Assembly (NCBI GenBank): GCA_025560025.1
Contig: CP048488.1
Coordinates: forward strand, 186,001-250,000
Reading direction: 5' to 3'
DNA from: Agrobacterium tumefaciens
GTDB taxonomy: Bacteria; Pseudomonadota; Alphaproteobacteria; Rhizobiales; Rhizobiaceae
DNA: 64,000 nucleotides
Position 1 is the stretch's first letter, and each line of letters starts with the position of its first letter. Shown here in pieces: positions 55,919 through 64,000 of this stretch. The translations under genes and the position numbers were made by a program. Under the pieces are notes generated by a model, which saw only the letters and a list, made by a program, of their open reading frames with translations, was not told the origin of the DNA and searched no databases.

Positions 55919-57232
55919 TCACTTTTTGTAAATGCTCGGAAATACTATGTCCTGATCAACCAGGACATTAAAGTTGTATCCCGGCCGGATTTCCAGCGTG
56001 GGCTGGACATCCATATTGCGCTGGATTGTCCGGTCCGCAACCCGCCCGAACGTCTCCGCGAAATTCCGCCTGGCGGCATCCGAGGCGGTGTCCTGGGTCG
56101 CCAGCGTCGAACTCTGCGGCACGGCCATGTCGATCCCGGTTCCGATCAGGGCAATCAGCACGGCCGAACCAAACGTTTTGAGGTAGTGGTTATCCACCTT
56201 ATCGTTAAACCCGCCATAACCTTCAGCGTCCGTTCCCGCCATGCCGCCGATCTGCAGAGTCGCGCCGTTCGGAAAGATAATATCGGACCAGACGACGAGT
56301 ACGCGGCTCTGGCCGAACGATACCTTGCTGTCGTAACGGCCGAGCAGTTTCGTCCCTTGCGGGATCAGCAGGCGATGTCCGGTTGCGCTGTCATAGACGT
56401 TCTGGCTCACCTGCGCGGTAATTCGGCCGGGCAGATCCGAATTTATGCCTGATATCAGTGTTGCCGGGATGACCGAGCCTCGTTTCAGTTCGTAGAGTGA
56501 CTGCTGCGGCACGACGCGATTTGGCAGATAGCCGAGGTCCTTAAGATCGGCGTTGAAGAAGTCTTCCTTGCTGTTCTGCCCGTTGGGATCGATGTTTTGA
56601 CCGCCGAGGCCGGCGCGTAAGGCGGCGGCATACAGATCGGAAGCTCCTGTCGTTGAAGTCGAGTTCGCTGCTGTTCTGTTTGCTATGACCTCGTCTGTTG
56701 TTGCTCGAGCTTCCAGCTTGCCGCGATCGATGGCGAGCGGCGCATCATAGGCAGCATCGTTGGCCTGCATGCGCGCCATGTGCTGGCGCTGTCTTTCACG
56801 GAGATATTGCTCCCGTTGCTCGCGCTCGAGGCGTGCACGCCAGACCGCCTCCGGCTCCAGTTCTTGTCCGCGCCGCTGTTCCTGACGCTTCTCCGGAGTC
56901 GCGGTGAACGGATTACTCGCCTTTTCGTCCACCTGCTTCGTCTCGACAGGGGTCGGCTGAAACGTCGTCTGTTGCTGCGGTTCGTCGATAATACCGTCGG
57001 TGACACCGCGCTTGATCTGATCGGCAAAAGTTGAGGCGGGATCGCCGGAACTGGTCTCCGGGCCTTTATCCCTCCCGAAATAAAGCCCGCGCGAGGCGAG
57101 CCCATAGAAGATGATGGCGAGGAAGGCGACTGCCAGCACGATGACGACGACGATCGGCAGGCGATTGATCCGGCGAATGCCTGATGCCGCCTGACTGTTC
57201 TGCGCGCCGCCGAGGTTGAGGGATTGCACCAT
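55919..57232 (-). CDS. trbI: Conjugal transfer protein TrbI
   Basis: TrbI is a VirB10-like component of the type IV secretion channel that moves the whole Ti plasmid between bacteria. There are 437 residues from the ATG at 57232 (MVQSLNLGGAQNSQAAS). One transmembrane helix (VVVIVLAVAFLAIIFYG, about 29-45) is followed by a proline/charged linker and the C-terminal TrbI domain with PQQSLYELKRGSVIPATLIS and LIPQGTKLLGRYDSKV. It is the last gene of the leftward trb operon, overlapping or adjacent to trbH. Confidence 0.93.
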   Translation of the reverse strand: MVQSLNLGGAQNSQAASGIRRINRLPIVVVIVLAVAFLAIIFYGLASRGLYFGRDKGPETSSGDPASTFADQIKRGVTDGIIDEPQQQTTFQPTPVETKQVDEKASNPFTATPEKRQEQRRGQELEPEAVWRARLEREQREQYLRERQRQHMARMQANDAAYDAPLAIDRGKLEARATTDEVIANRTAANSTSTTGASDLYAAALRAGLGGQNIDPNGQNSKEDFFNADLKDLGYLPNRVVPQQSLYELKRGSVIPATLISGINSDLPGRITAQVSQNVYDSATGHRLLIPQGTKLLGRYDSKVSFGQSRVLVVWSDIIFPNGATLQIGGMAGTDAEGYGGFNDKVDNHYLKTFGSAVLIALIGTGIDMAVPQSSTLATQDTASDAARRNFAETFGRVADRTIQRNMDVQPTLEIRPGYNFNVLVDQDIVFPSIYKK

Positions 57233-57243
57233 GATATTCGCCC

Positions 57244-57723
57244 TCACCCGCGCCGCATCAGCGAAAGCGCGCTCGTCGCCATGGCACCGGTCGAAGTCAC
57301 CGTGTAAGCGCGGCCGAGTTCGACGCTGTTGGTCGAAAGGCGCGCCAGTACCTGCCCGTCGAATGGTATGATCACATAGGCAAGTGGGAGGACGGTCGCT
57401 CCGCTATCCGTCTTCTGGTCGGTGACGACCGCATAGCCCCATCCCTTCAGCGCCGCGTCCAGTGCCTGACCGAAGGGTGAAGTATCGACCTTTAGTGCAA
57501 CGGTTGCCTTGCCCGGCCCGATCTGTTCGACAAGACGGCTGACCATGTCGCCAGCAATGGCGCTCGCCGCCGGTCCAGAGATTTCGGGCGGCGCGTTGCT
57601 GGCGACAAGACCTTCTGTATCGATCGATTGGCACCCAGAAAGGAGGATGGCGAGGATGCAGGCGGCAGCAAGGCCAGTTTTATGGTTCAGCGGGCGTCGC
57701 ATGAAGGCAAGAATCTTCATCAC
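57244..57723 (-). CDS. trbH: Conjugal transfer lipoprotein TrbH
   Basis: TrbH is a small lipoprotein of the Ti conjugation system, 159 residues. The N-terminus has a hydrophobic stretch ending ILLSGCQS, a lipobox with the acylated cysteine near position 31. Start and stop overlap with neighbours (trbG stop, trbI start region), which supports the conserved order G-H-I. Confidence 0.88.
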   Translation of the reverse strand: MMKILAFMRRPLNHKTGLAAACILAILLSGCQSIDTEGLVASNAPPEISGPAASAIAGDMVSRLVEQIGPGKATVALKVDTSPFGQALDAALKGWGYAVVTDQKTDSGATVLPLAYVIIPFDGQVLARLSTNSVELGRAYTVTSTGAMATSALSLMRRG

Positions 57724-58574
57724 CGCCCTCCCCTGCTGATCGTCACCTTTTGTTGTTTCCAGCCGACGCCCGAGACGAGCACCGCGCGATCGATGTTGTA
57801 ATCGACCACCATCATATTGCTCTTCATGCGGTAGTTGACGATACGGTTCTGGCCACCGGAGACGACGAAGAGAACCGGCGCATCCTGACCCGAGATCGAC
57901 CGCGGGAACTGGATGTAGGTTTTCAGGCCATCGGAATAGACCCGTGTCGGCCGCCAGCCGGCACTGCCCGATATGGAATAGGAAAAGCTTAAGTGCTCCG
58001 CCGGCACCCCGGCGCCGGGGATCGTACTGGCTTCAAGCCGAGCGTTGACGTCGGCGAGTTTCGTGGAAACATCCTCGGGATATTCGAAGCCGACACGGGC
58101 CATATATTGCGTGGGATGCGACTTGAGCTGGATATGATATGTCCGCCGGGATGTGGTCACGACCATCGAAGTGACGAGCTCCGGTTCCGATGGCTTGACG
58201 ATCAGGTGGATGGCCTGGCCGCCGGCCGCGCCCGATGTCGCCGGCTCTACTTTCCAGCGGACCGTATCCCCGACCAGCACATCGCGCACCACCTCGCCGC
58301 CCTGAAGTTCGATATCGCAGACCTGCAGCGGTGAGCAGACGACGGACGGCTGAACCTCGCCATAGAGAAAGATCACCTTACCGTCCGCGCCTTTGGTGAC
58401 CAGACCCTTCGACCCGCGCCATTGGGTCGAAAGCCCCAAGCCCTTCCCCTCATTGGGGCTGACGCCATCAGCGGAGAACGCCTCTGACGCGTTGATGAGG
58501 GAAACGACCAAGAATGCAGAAAGGATCGCGGTGGCATTCAGCATGACTGATAAAAATCGAAGTCTAGAATTCAT
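57720..58574 (-). CDS. trbG: Conjugal transfer protein TrbG
   Basis: TrbG is a VirB9-like outer-membrane-side component of the transfer channel. The ATG at 58574 ([12 protein letters not shown]) gives 284 residues with a signal peptide ending about SEAFSA. The VirB9 core includes [19 protein letters not shown] and [21 protein letters not shown]. An upstream ATG at 58634 would run into trbF and is not needed. Confidence 0.92.
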   Translation of the reverse strand: MNSRLRFLSVMLNATAILSAFLVVSLINASEAFSADGVSPNEGKGLGLSTQWRGSKGLVTKGADGKVIFLYGEVQPSVVCSPLQVCDIELQGGEVVRDVLVGDTVRWKVEPATSGAAGGQAIHLIVKPSEPELVTSMVVTTSRRTYHIQLKSHPTQYMARVGFEYPEDVSTKLADVNARLEASTIPGAGVPAEHLSFSYSISGSAGWRPTRVYSDGLKTYIQFPRSISGQDAPVLFVVSGGQNRIVNYRMKSNMMVVDYNIDRAVLVSGVGWKQQKVTISRGGR

Positions 58575-58590
58575 GTTCAGGTCATGCCTT

Positions 58591-59253
58591 TCAAAGCTGT
58601 GCAGTCCAGTCGAAATCGCGGAGATAGAGACCAATGGGATTGAGACGGATGATGCCTTCGTCCTGGGGCGGCGTCAGCGTCACAGTGGCAATGCCGCGGA
58701 AGCGGCGTGTCGCCGTTTCCTTGCCTCGGCGATCGCGCTCGAATTCGGTCCAGTCGACCTGATAGCTCTGGTTCGATAGCGCGACGATGTTGTTGACCTC
58801 GATGGCCACGGTCGCTGTCTTCGCCTTTTCGAACGGCGAATTCGAGCGGAACCAGGCATTGACCTTTTCGGTCGCCGGATCGGATGTCCGCAGCAGCCCG
58901 TAGGTCCGGTCGATATATTGTTTCTGGACGAGGGCGTCGGGCGTGACGGAGCGGAAGTTCGAGACGAAACTGCCGAGCGTGGCACGCACCACGCGCGGAT
59001 CGGCATATTCGATCTGTTGCGGAAAGCCGGCATTGACGGCCGTGCCGAGCTTGTCGACCTCGACGATATAGGGGATCAGCTTCACCTGCGTGCTCTGGTA
59101 GAGCGCATAGCCGAAACCGATCACCGCCATTGTCATGCCGGTGATGCCGACGATGCGCCAGGCGGCGGCCGCTTTCACATACGAGCCGTAGCGCTCGTTC
59201 CATTCGTTTCGCGCAGCGATATAGGGATTGTCTGGTGGAGTGGTTCCAGCCAT
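58591..59253 (-). CDS. trbF: Conjugal transfer protein TrbF
   Basis: TrbF is a VirB8-like inner membrane protein of the transfer apparatus, 220 residues. A short cytoplasmic N-terminus ([21 protein letters not shown]) precedes one membrane span ([20 protein letters not shown], about 34-53) and the periplasmic VirB8-type domain. It follows trbL with a 14-bp gap. Confidence 0.92.
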   Translation of the reverse strand: MAGTTPPDNPYIAARNEWNERYGSYVKAAAAWRIVGITGMTMAVIGFGYALYQSTQVKLIPYIVEVDKLGTAVNAGFPQQIEYADPRVVRATLGSFVSNFRSVTPDALVQKQYIDRTYGLLRTSDPATEKVNAWFRSNSPFEKAKTATVAIEVNNIVALSNQSYQVDWTEFERDRRGKETATRRFRGIATVTLTPPQDEGIIRLNPIGLYLRDFDWTAQL

Positions 59254-59267
59254 GCGCTGTCAGCCTC

Positions 59268-60455
59268 TTATTTCTTGTCATTGATCGGTGGTGGCGGCGG
59301 TGTACCAGGCCGGCCGGATTGCTGATCGAGCTTGGCGTTGGCGAGGCCGAGCATCGAACCGGCATAGGCGCCGGGCGAGCCAATGGCCTTGTCCTTGGCA
59401 GCCGAGCCAACTGCGCCGGCCGCGCCGCCGACTCCGGCTTCCAGGCCACGCATGGCGGCACTTGCCAAAGACGCTCCGCCTGCCCTTGCGGCACTTGCTG
59501 CCTCAAATCCCCGATTTGCCGCGCCGATCGTCAGGAACCCGGCGCCGAGTGCTGCGGATGCGGCCTGCCCGCCATGGCGGATGGCTTCCATGCCGCCGCC
59601 TACCGACGCACCCTGCACCACGCCCTGAAGGATCGGCGGGACGTACATGGCGATGACAAAGATCACGACCGAAATCCCGGCGATGGCAAGCGTCGTGATG
59701 AACTGTTCGGAGGTGGCCGTCGGCGCTTCGGCCAGACCGAGCAGGATGTCGGAGCCGATCTTGGCGATCATCACCATCGCCATGAGCTTCATGCCAACCG
59801 AAAAAGCATAGACCAGATATTTGACGGCAAAATCCTTGGTGTAGGACGAGCCGCCAAGCCCGAGCATGATCATGCCGGCAAGCAGACCAACATACATCTC
59901 GACCATGACGGCGACGAAGATTGCCGCAACGAGCGAGAACGACACGACGACAACCACCATGGCAAACACGGCGGCGATCGCCAGCGCGTTGTCCTCGAAG
60001 ACGCCGAACTTCGCCTGCTCCGACATTTTGGTCGCAACGCGGATTCCGGCATCAAAGATATTGGCGGGTGAGGCCGAACCGCTGCCGGCGCCGATCTGAT
60101 AGAGGCTGTCGACCACGGCTTTGGCAAACGCTGGCCCTTCGTTGAGGATGAAGGCGAAGAGACCGATGAACATGATGCGCTTGACGAGTTCCGCAAACCA
60201 GCTATCGAGCGAGGCGGCATTGATCGCCAGCCACACAGCGGCGATCCCGACCTCAATCCCGGCTAGGATCCAGAACAGCGAACGTGCCGCATTCATCACG
60301 GTCGTCTCCCAGCCCTTGGCGGCCGTCACGACGGAGTTTTCCAATGTGGTGAGCACTGCGCCCTGCTGTGCAAGGGCCGACGTGCTTGCGACAAGGGCAA
60401 CGCCGATTGCAATGAGGGTAAGTTCAAGTCGGCGGGAGGTGCGGACGATTACCAT
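59268..60455 (-). CDS. trbL: Conjugal transfer protein TrbL
   Basis: TrbL is a VirB6-like polytopic membrane protein, 395 residues. It has a signal-like start, several hydrophobic segments between about 60 and 250, and a glycine/alanine-rich cytoplasmic tail (about 270-395) ending in a proline run (PPPPPINDKK). It spans the inner membrane part of the channel. It overlaps trbK by 7 bp. Confidence 0.92.
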   Translation of the reverse strand: MVIVRTSRRLELTLIAIGVALVASTSALAQQGAVLTTLENSVVTAAKGWETTVMNAARSLFWILAGIEVGIAAVWLAINAASLDSWFAELVKRIMFIGLFAFILNEGPAFAKAVVDSLYQIGAGSGSASPANIFDAGIRVATKMSEQAKFGVFEDNALAIAAVFAMVVVVVSFSLVAAIFVAVMVEMYVGLLAGMIMLGLGGSSYTKDFAVKYLVYAFSVGMKLMAMVMIAKIGSDILLGLAEAPTATSEQFITTLAIAGISVVIFVIAMYVPPILQGVVQGASVGGGMEAIRHGGQAASAALGAGFLTIGAANRGFEAASAARAGGASLASAAMRGLEAGVGGAAGAVGSAAKDKAIGSPGAYAGSMLGLANAKLDQQSGRPGTPPPPPINDKK

Positions 60456-60679
60456 CGTGGCTTCATCTCCTGCCCGCCGCGGATGTCGCGGGTGGTATCA
60501 CCACTGAGGAACTGCTCGCGATGTTGGCGCTTTTCTTCATCGGAGGCGGGACCGGTTGCGGCCGCACCTGAACCGGATATCGAGGTCGGCTCGGGCTGGA
60601 TCAGCTTCCAGCTGACAGCGCCACCCGCAGCGACGATCCCTGCGCCCACGAGGATAATGATCAGGCGCGGGCTCACCAC
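60449..60679 (-). CDS. trbK: Entry exclusion protein TrbK
   Basis: This 76-residue protein sits between trbJ and trbL, as TrbK does. A single hydrophobic segment (LIIILVGAGIVAAGGAVSW, about 6-24) anchors it. It limits entry of related plasmids into a cell that already has one. The ending RDIRGGQEMKPRW is nearly the same as that of TrbJ (QDIRGGQTMEPRW), reflecting a short local duplication at the gene ends. Confidence 0.85.
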   Translation of the reverse strand: MVSPRLIIILVGAGIVAAGGAVSWKLIQPEPTSISGSGAAATGPASDEEKRQHREQFLSGDTTRDIRGGQEMKPRW

Positions 60680-61482
60680 CGAGGCTCCATCGTCTGTCCT
60701 CCGCGGATATCCTGCTCTGTGCCGCCGAAGAACTGTTCACGACGCGCCTGCGCCAGATCCTTTTGCGCCTGCTCGGACTGGAACCATGTGCCCATCATGG
60801 TCATCTGCTGGGAAACGAGACCGCGAAGCTTTTGCATCTGCGCCACCTGCTGTGCGGCGATCTGATGCCCGACCTGCAGCGCCTTCATCTGGCCGTCGGA
60901 TGATTCCGACATGGAGCGCAACGACGACATGGTGCTTTCCTCGCTGGAGAATTGTTCGGCTGTCAGGTTCGCGGCCTTGAGCGTCCCGGCGATCGTATCG
61001 CGGTTGGTGTCGGACCAGCTCTGGTAGGTCGAGGAAAAGCTCGCGCCGTCAGGCAGGTTGCTTTTCATCTCGGAAAAACTCTGGAAACGCTGCTTCAACA
61101 CATCGTCGATATTGCCCATCGAAAAGGCGACGCCCTGCCCCTGGTTAACGACGCTTTGCAGGCTCTGCAGGTCGCCTTCGACCTGGCCCCAGATATGGTT
61201 CGGAAGCTGCGCGGTATTCTGCAGCATGTTCTGGTAGATCTTGAGCTGGTTCTGGATCTGCTCGGCCAGCTGTGAGATCTGGGTGATCTGGTTGTTGACC
61301 TGCTCCGCCGATTCGCCGACCAGTGAGATGAGTTCGGTGTTGTTGGCGAGCTGCGTCCATTCGGTCGCCTGACCGGTCACGCCGCCCGCCACAGCTGGCA
61401 TCGGTGAGGTACTTGAGAGAAGGATGGCCGCAATCATCGCGTGGCGGGCTAGTCTAGTCGGCCGGGAAGAGTGTATCGGCAT
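60673..61482 (-). CDS. trbJ: Conjugal transfer protein TrbJ
   Basis: TrbJ is a VirB5-like secreted or pilus-associated protein, 269 residues, with a signal peptide ending about MPAVAGG. The mature part, GQATEWTQLANNTELISLVG, and long glutamine-rich helices (about 50-230) fit the family. The start overlaps the end of trbE by 29 bp, a tight packing common in this operon. Confidence 0.92.
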   Translation of the reverse strand: MPIHSSRPTRLARHAMIAAILLSSTSPMPAVAGGVTGQATEWTQLANNTELISLVGESAEQVNNQITQISQLAEQIQNQLKIYQNMLQNTAQLPNHIWGQVEGDLQSLQSVVNQGQGVAFSMGNIDDVLKQRFQSFSEMKSNLPDGASFSSTYQSWSDTNRDTIAGTLKAANLTAEQFSSEESTMSSLRSMSESSDGQMKALQVGHQIAAQQVAQMQKLRGLVSQQMTMMGTWFQSEQAQKDLAQARREQFFGGTEQDIRGGQTMEPRW

Positions 61483-63922
61483 GGGCGATCCCCCTTTGCT
61501 GGAGCCATTGAAGAGGCCATGCGGCCCCGTGTTCTGAATGAAGCGCGCGGATGCGCTTCAGATCTTCCTTGCCGGACGCTCCGACGAAGGAGAGCGCTAC
61601 TGGTCCTAGCGCCATGTCGAAGAGACGACGGCCCTCCGGAGAGACGACGTAATAATCTCGCTTCGGAATGGCGGTCGCGACGATCTCGATCTGGCGCTCG
61701 TTGAAGCCGATGCGCTCGTAGAATTCCCTCGTGCCCGGCTCTCGGGCCGCCCCGTTCGGCAGGCAAATTTTGGTCGGGCAGCTCTCCTTCAGGACGTCGA
61801 TGATGCCGGAGCGCTCCGCGTCCGAGATCGACTGCGTGGCGAGTACGACCGCGCAATTGGCTTTTCGCAGGACCTTCAACCATTCGCGGATCTTGTCGCG
61901 AAAGGTCGGATGACCGAGCATCAGCCAGGCTTCATCGAGGATAATCAGGCTTGGAGCACCTGTCAGTCGCTTCTCGACCCGCCGGAACATATAGAGCAGG
62001 ACCGGTACGAGATTGCGCTCGCCCAGGTTCATCAGCTCCTCGACCTCGAAGCACTGGAAGGCCCCCAGCGCCAGTCCGTCCTCCTCCGCGTCGAGCAGCT
62101 GACCCATCGGGCCGTCGACGGTGTAATGGTGGAGCGCATCCTTGATCTCGCGCATCTGGACGCCGGAGACGAAGTCCGAGAGCGAGCGGCCGCGCGATTC
62201 CGCCATCAGCGCCAGTTGCCTGGAGATGGCGTTGCGATAGTCGGGTGTGACAGTGACCCCTTGCAGGGCAACGAGCGTCTCGATCCACTCGGCCGCCCAG
62301 GCGCGATCGCCGTCCGTCGAGAGTTCTGCGAGCGGGCAGAAGGCCAGCCGCGGCGAGGCCCCCTCCCCTTCTCCGGCCGCGTCGCCGCCGATCTCGTAGT
62401 GATCGCCACCGATCGCCAGCGTCAACGGCAGCATCGACCGCCCCTTGTCAAAGGCAAATATCTGCGCCCCCGCATAGCGTCGGAACTGCGCCGCGATCAG
62501 CGAAAGCAATGTCGACTTCCCCGAACCCGTCGGGCCAAAGACCAGCGCATGCCCGACATCATCGACATGCAGGTTCAGACGGAACGGCGTCGAGCCGCTG
62601 GCGACCTGCATGAGCGGCGGTGAACCGGCCGGATAGAACGGGCAAGGTGCGACAGGACTTCCCGACCAGATCGAGTTCAGCGGGATGAGGTCGGCGAGAT
62701 TACGGGTGTTGACCAGTGGCTCGCGGATGTTGGCATAGGAGACGCCGGGCAGGCTGCCGAGGAAAGCGTCGGTCGCGTTAAGCGTCTCGATCCGGGCGCC
62801 AAAACCCTCGGCCTGGATCAGGCGACGGATCGCCTCGCACTTTTCCTGAAGGCGTGGTTGCTGTTCATCGAACAGGACGATGACCGGCGTGTAATAGCCA
62901 TAGGCGACAAGCTGTGACGCGGCTTGAGCGATTGCATCCTCGGTCTCGGCCACCATCATCATGGCGTCCTGGTCGACGGAGCGGCTCTGGGTCTGGAAAA
63001 GCTGGTCGAAAAACGGCCTGACCTTCTGCTGCCACTTCTTGCGGGTGCGCTCCAGCCTCGAGCGTGCCTCCTGCTCATCGAGAAAGACAAAGCGCGACGA
63101 CCATCGATAGGTGAGCGGCATCAGGTCGAGGCTGTTCAGTATCCCCGGCCAGCTCTCCGCGGCTAAGCCGTCAATGGCGACGACCCCGAGAAAGCGATTC
63201 TCGACGGTCGGGGTCAGACCGTGCTGCAGCTCGGCCGTGACCAGCCAGTCAAGATACATCGGGATATCCGGGAGCCGGACTGGATGGTTCTCACCGGTGA
63301 TGCAGAAGCGGATGAACTGGAACAGCTCGTCGTAGCGGGCCATCCGGAAACCCCCGCGCTCTTCGGTTTCGCTCGTCACCATGCGGCGGATGGAGACGAC
63401 ATTAGCAAGGTACTGCTCAACCTCGCGGATCGAGGTCCGGAAAGACTCGAGCGCCGTGTCGGCATAGGTGGCCGAGCGGCTGGCAGTGTCGGAATAGACG
63501 TAGCGCGCCAGGCCGGAGCGCCGAGGCTCGGGCGGCCGCCAGGTTAGGATCAGCGCGTGCCGGCTCTCGAAATGTCCGCTCTCCCTCTCAAAGTGAGACC
63601 TGCGCTCGGCGTCAATCGCACGCGTCACCGGATCGGGGAAATGGCAGGCGTCCTCTGCCGGATAGTCGATCGTCGGGACGCGCAACGCTTCGACCTGTAT
63701 CATCCAGCCCGAGCCCAGCCGGGAGAGGATCATATTGATCTGCCGGCTGACCTCATTGCGCTCGGCGTCGGTCGAACTTTCGCTGTCCGGCCCGGCAAAA
63801 TACCAGCCAGCCATCAGCGAGCCTTCCTTCAGCAGGATCACGCCGTTGTCGACCAGTCCAGCATAGGGAACCAGGTCGGCGAAGGACGGGCCGGAGTGTC
63901 GGAACTGTTTCAGTGCCACCAT
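61454..63922 (-). CDS. trbE: Conjugal transfer ATPase TrbE
   Basis: TrbE is a VirB4-like ATPase that powers mating-channel assembly. There are 822 residues from the ATG at 63922 (MVALKQFRHSGPSFADL); the frame is open for 22 codons upstream, but those overlap trbD. Walker A is LVFGPTGSGKSTLLSLIAAQ (about 450), and Walker B is PSLIILDEAWLMLGHP (about 630). No break is visible. Confidence 0.94.
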   Translation of the reverse strand: MVALKQFRHSGPSFADLVPYAGLVDNGVILLKEGSLMAGWYFAGPDSESSTDAERNEVSRQINMILSRLGSGWMIQVEALRVPTIDYPAEDACHFPDPVTRAIDAERRSHFERESGHFESRHALILTWRPPEPRRSGLARYVYSDTASRSATYADTALESFRTSIREVEQYLANVVSIRRMVTSETEERGGFRMARYDELFQFIRFCITGENHPVRLPDIPMYLDWLVTAELQHGLTPTVENRFLGVVAIDGLAAESWPGILNSLDLMPLTYRWSSRFVFLDEQEARSRLERTRKKWQQKVRPFFDQLFQTQSRSVDQDAMMMVAETEDAIAQAASQLVAYGYYTPVIVLFDEQQPRLQEKCEAIRRLIQAEGFGARIETLNATDAFLGSLPGVSYANIREPLVNTRNLADLIPLNSIWSGSPVAPCPFYPAGSPPLMQVASGSTPFRLNLHVDDVGHALVFGPTGSGKSTLLSLIAAQFRRYAGAQIFAFDKGRSMLPLTLAIGGDHYEIGGDAAGEGEGASPRLAFCPLAELSTDGDRAWAAEWIETLVALQGVTVTPDYRNAISRQLALMAESRGRSLSDFVSGVQMREIKDALHHYTVDGPMGQLLDAEEDGLALGAFQCFEVEELMNLGERNLVPVLLYMFRRVEKRLTGAPSLIILDEAWLMLGHPTFRDKIREWLKVLRKANCAVVLATQSISDAERSGIIDVLKESCPTKICLPNGAAREPGTREFYERIGFNERQIEIVATAIPKRDYYVVSPEGRRLFDMALGPVALSFVGASGKEDLKRIRALHSEHGAAWPLQWLQQRGIAHADTLFPAD

Positions 63923-63932
63923 GCCCGCGACC

Positions 63933-64000
63933 TCAGAACTTGCGCCAGGGCGTCGAGGTCGGCCGATAGTGGGACCGATAGGAGACATGCCGCAGATAAA
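63933..64000 (-). CDS. trbD: TrbD, C-terminal end only
   Basis: The last 21 codons of a gene upstream of trbE are visible, ending RHYRPTSTPWRKF-like residues and TGA at 63933-63935. Position directly before trbE and the basic/aromatic tail fit the small membrane protein TrbD (VirB3-like). The rest lies outside the window. Confidence 0.7.
   Translation of the reverse strand, partial: YLRHVSYRSHYRPTSTPWRKF

Overview
The window is a piece of an Agrobacterium/Rhizobium tumour-inducing (Ti) plasmid of the agropine/mannityl-opine kind. It holds the plant oncogenes iaaH, iaaM and ipt, the opine synthesis genes mas2', mas1' and ags, a T-DNA right border with an overdrive, a large opine uptake and breakdown region, and the start of a trb conjugation operon. 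Assignments rest on reading the sequence and on remembered families; no database search was run.

Layout. Positions 1-13142 are AT-rich T-DNA whose genes are expressed in plant cells: iaaH (minus) and iaaM (plus) diverge, then come ipt, a plast (RolB-family) gene, a truncated 6b relic, mas2' and mas1' diverging from a 479-bp dual promoter, and ags next to the right border (13118-13142). The left border is not in the window. Positions 13156-15010 are a scarred junction: overdrive, IS30-family remnant, intact IS3-family element, and a chemoreceptor gene cut by it. Next is a traR-like gene broken by one amber codon at the Trp57 position, followed by a polyamine-type ABC uptake operon and a short chemoreceptor (15022-20847).

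Positions 21386-35889 form a moc/agc-like catabolic block. A leftward operon (deglycase, PfkB kinase, M24 agropine cyclase homologue, ABC transporter) diverges from a rightward series (LacI regulator, SDR, 6-phosphogluconate dehydratase, aldo/keto reductase, second LacI, SDR). Paired LacI-type operators lie in front of both arms. Positions 35965-54457 resemble the agropinic/mannopinic acid region: two peptide-type ABC importers around an operon of SDR, FAD amine oxidase and two hydantoinase/oxoprolinase subunits, with a DeoR regulator and a RidA protein. A decayed aldo/keto reductase copy follows. Positions 55919-64000 carry trbI-H-G-F-L-K-J-E and the end of trbD.

How it works together. T-DNA enzymes make mannityl opines in the plant: the SIS conjugase joins sugar and glutamine, the phosphatase-SDR fusion reduces the product, and the M24 cyclase closes it to agropine. 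The plasmid then encodes relatives of the same enzymes for breakdown. The most unusual point is that the slots held in octopine plasmids (as I recall them) by mocD/mocE and mocA are filled here by a fructoselysine-type deglycase plus PfkB kinase and by an aldo/keto reductase, while the MocC-like SDR sits about 12 kb away in the agropinic acid-type operon. This suggests a rewired Amadori-opine pathway.
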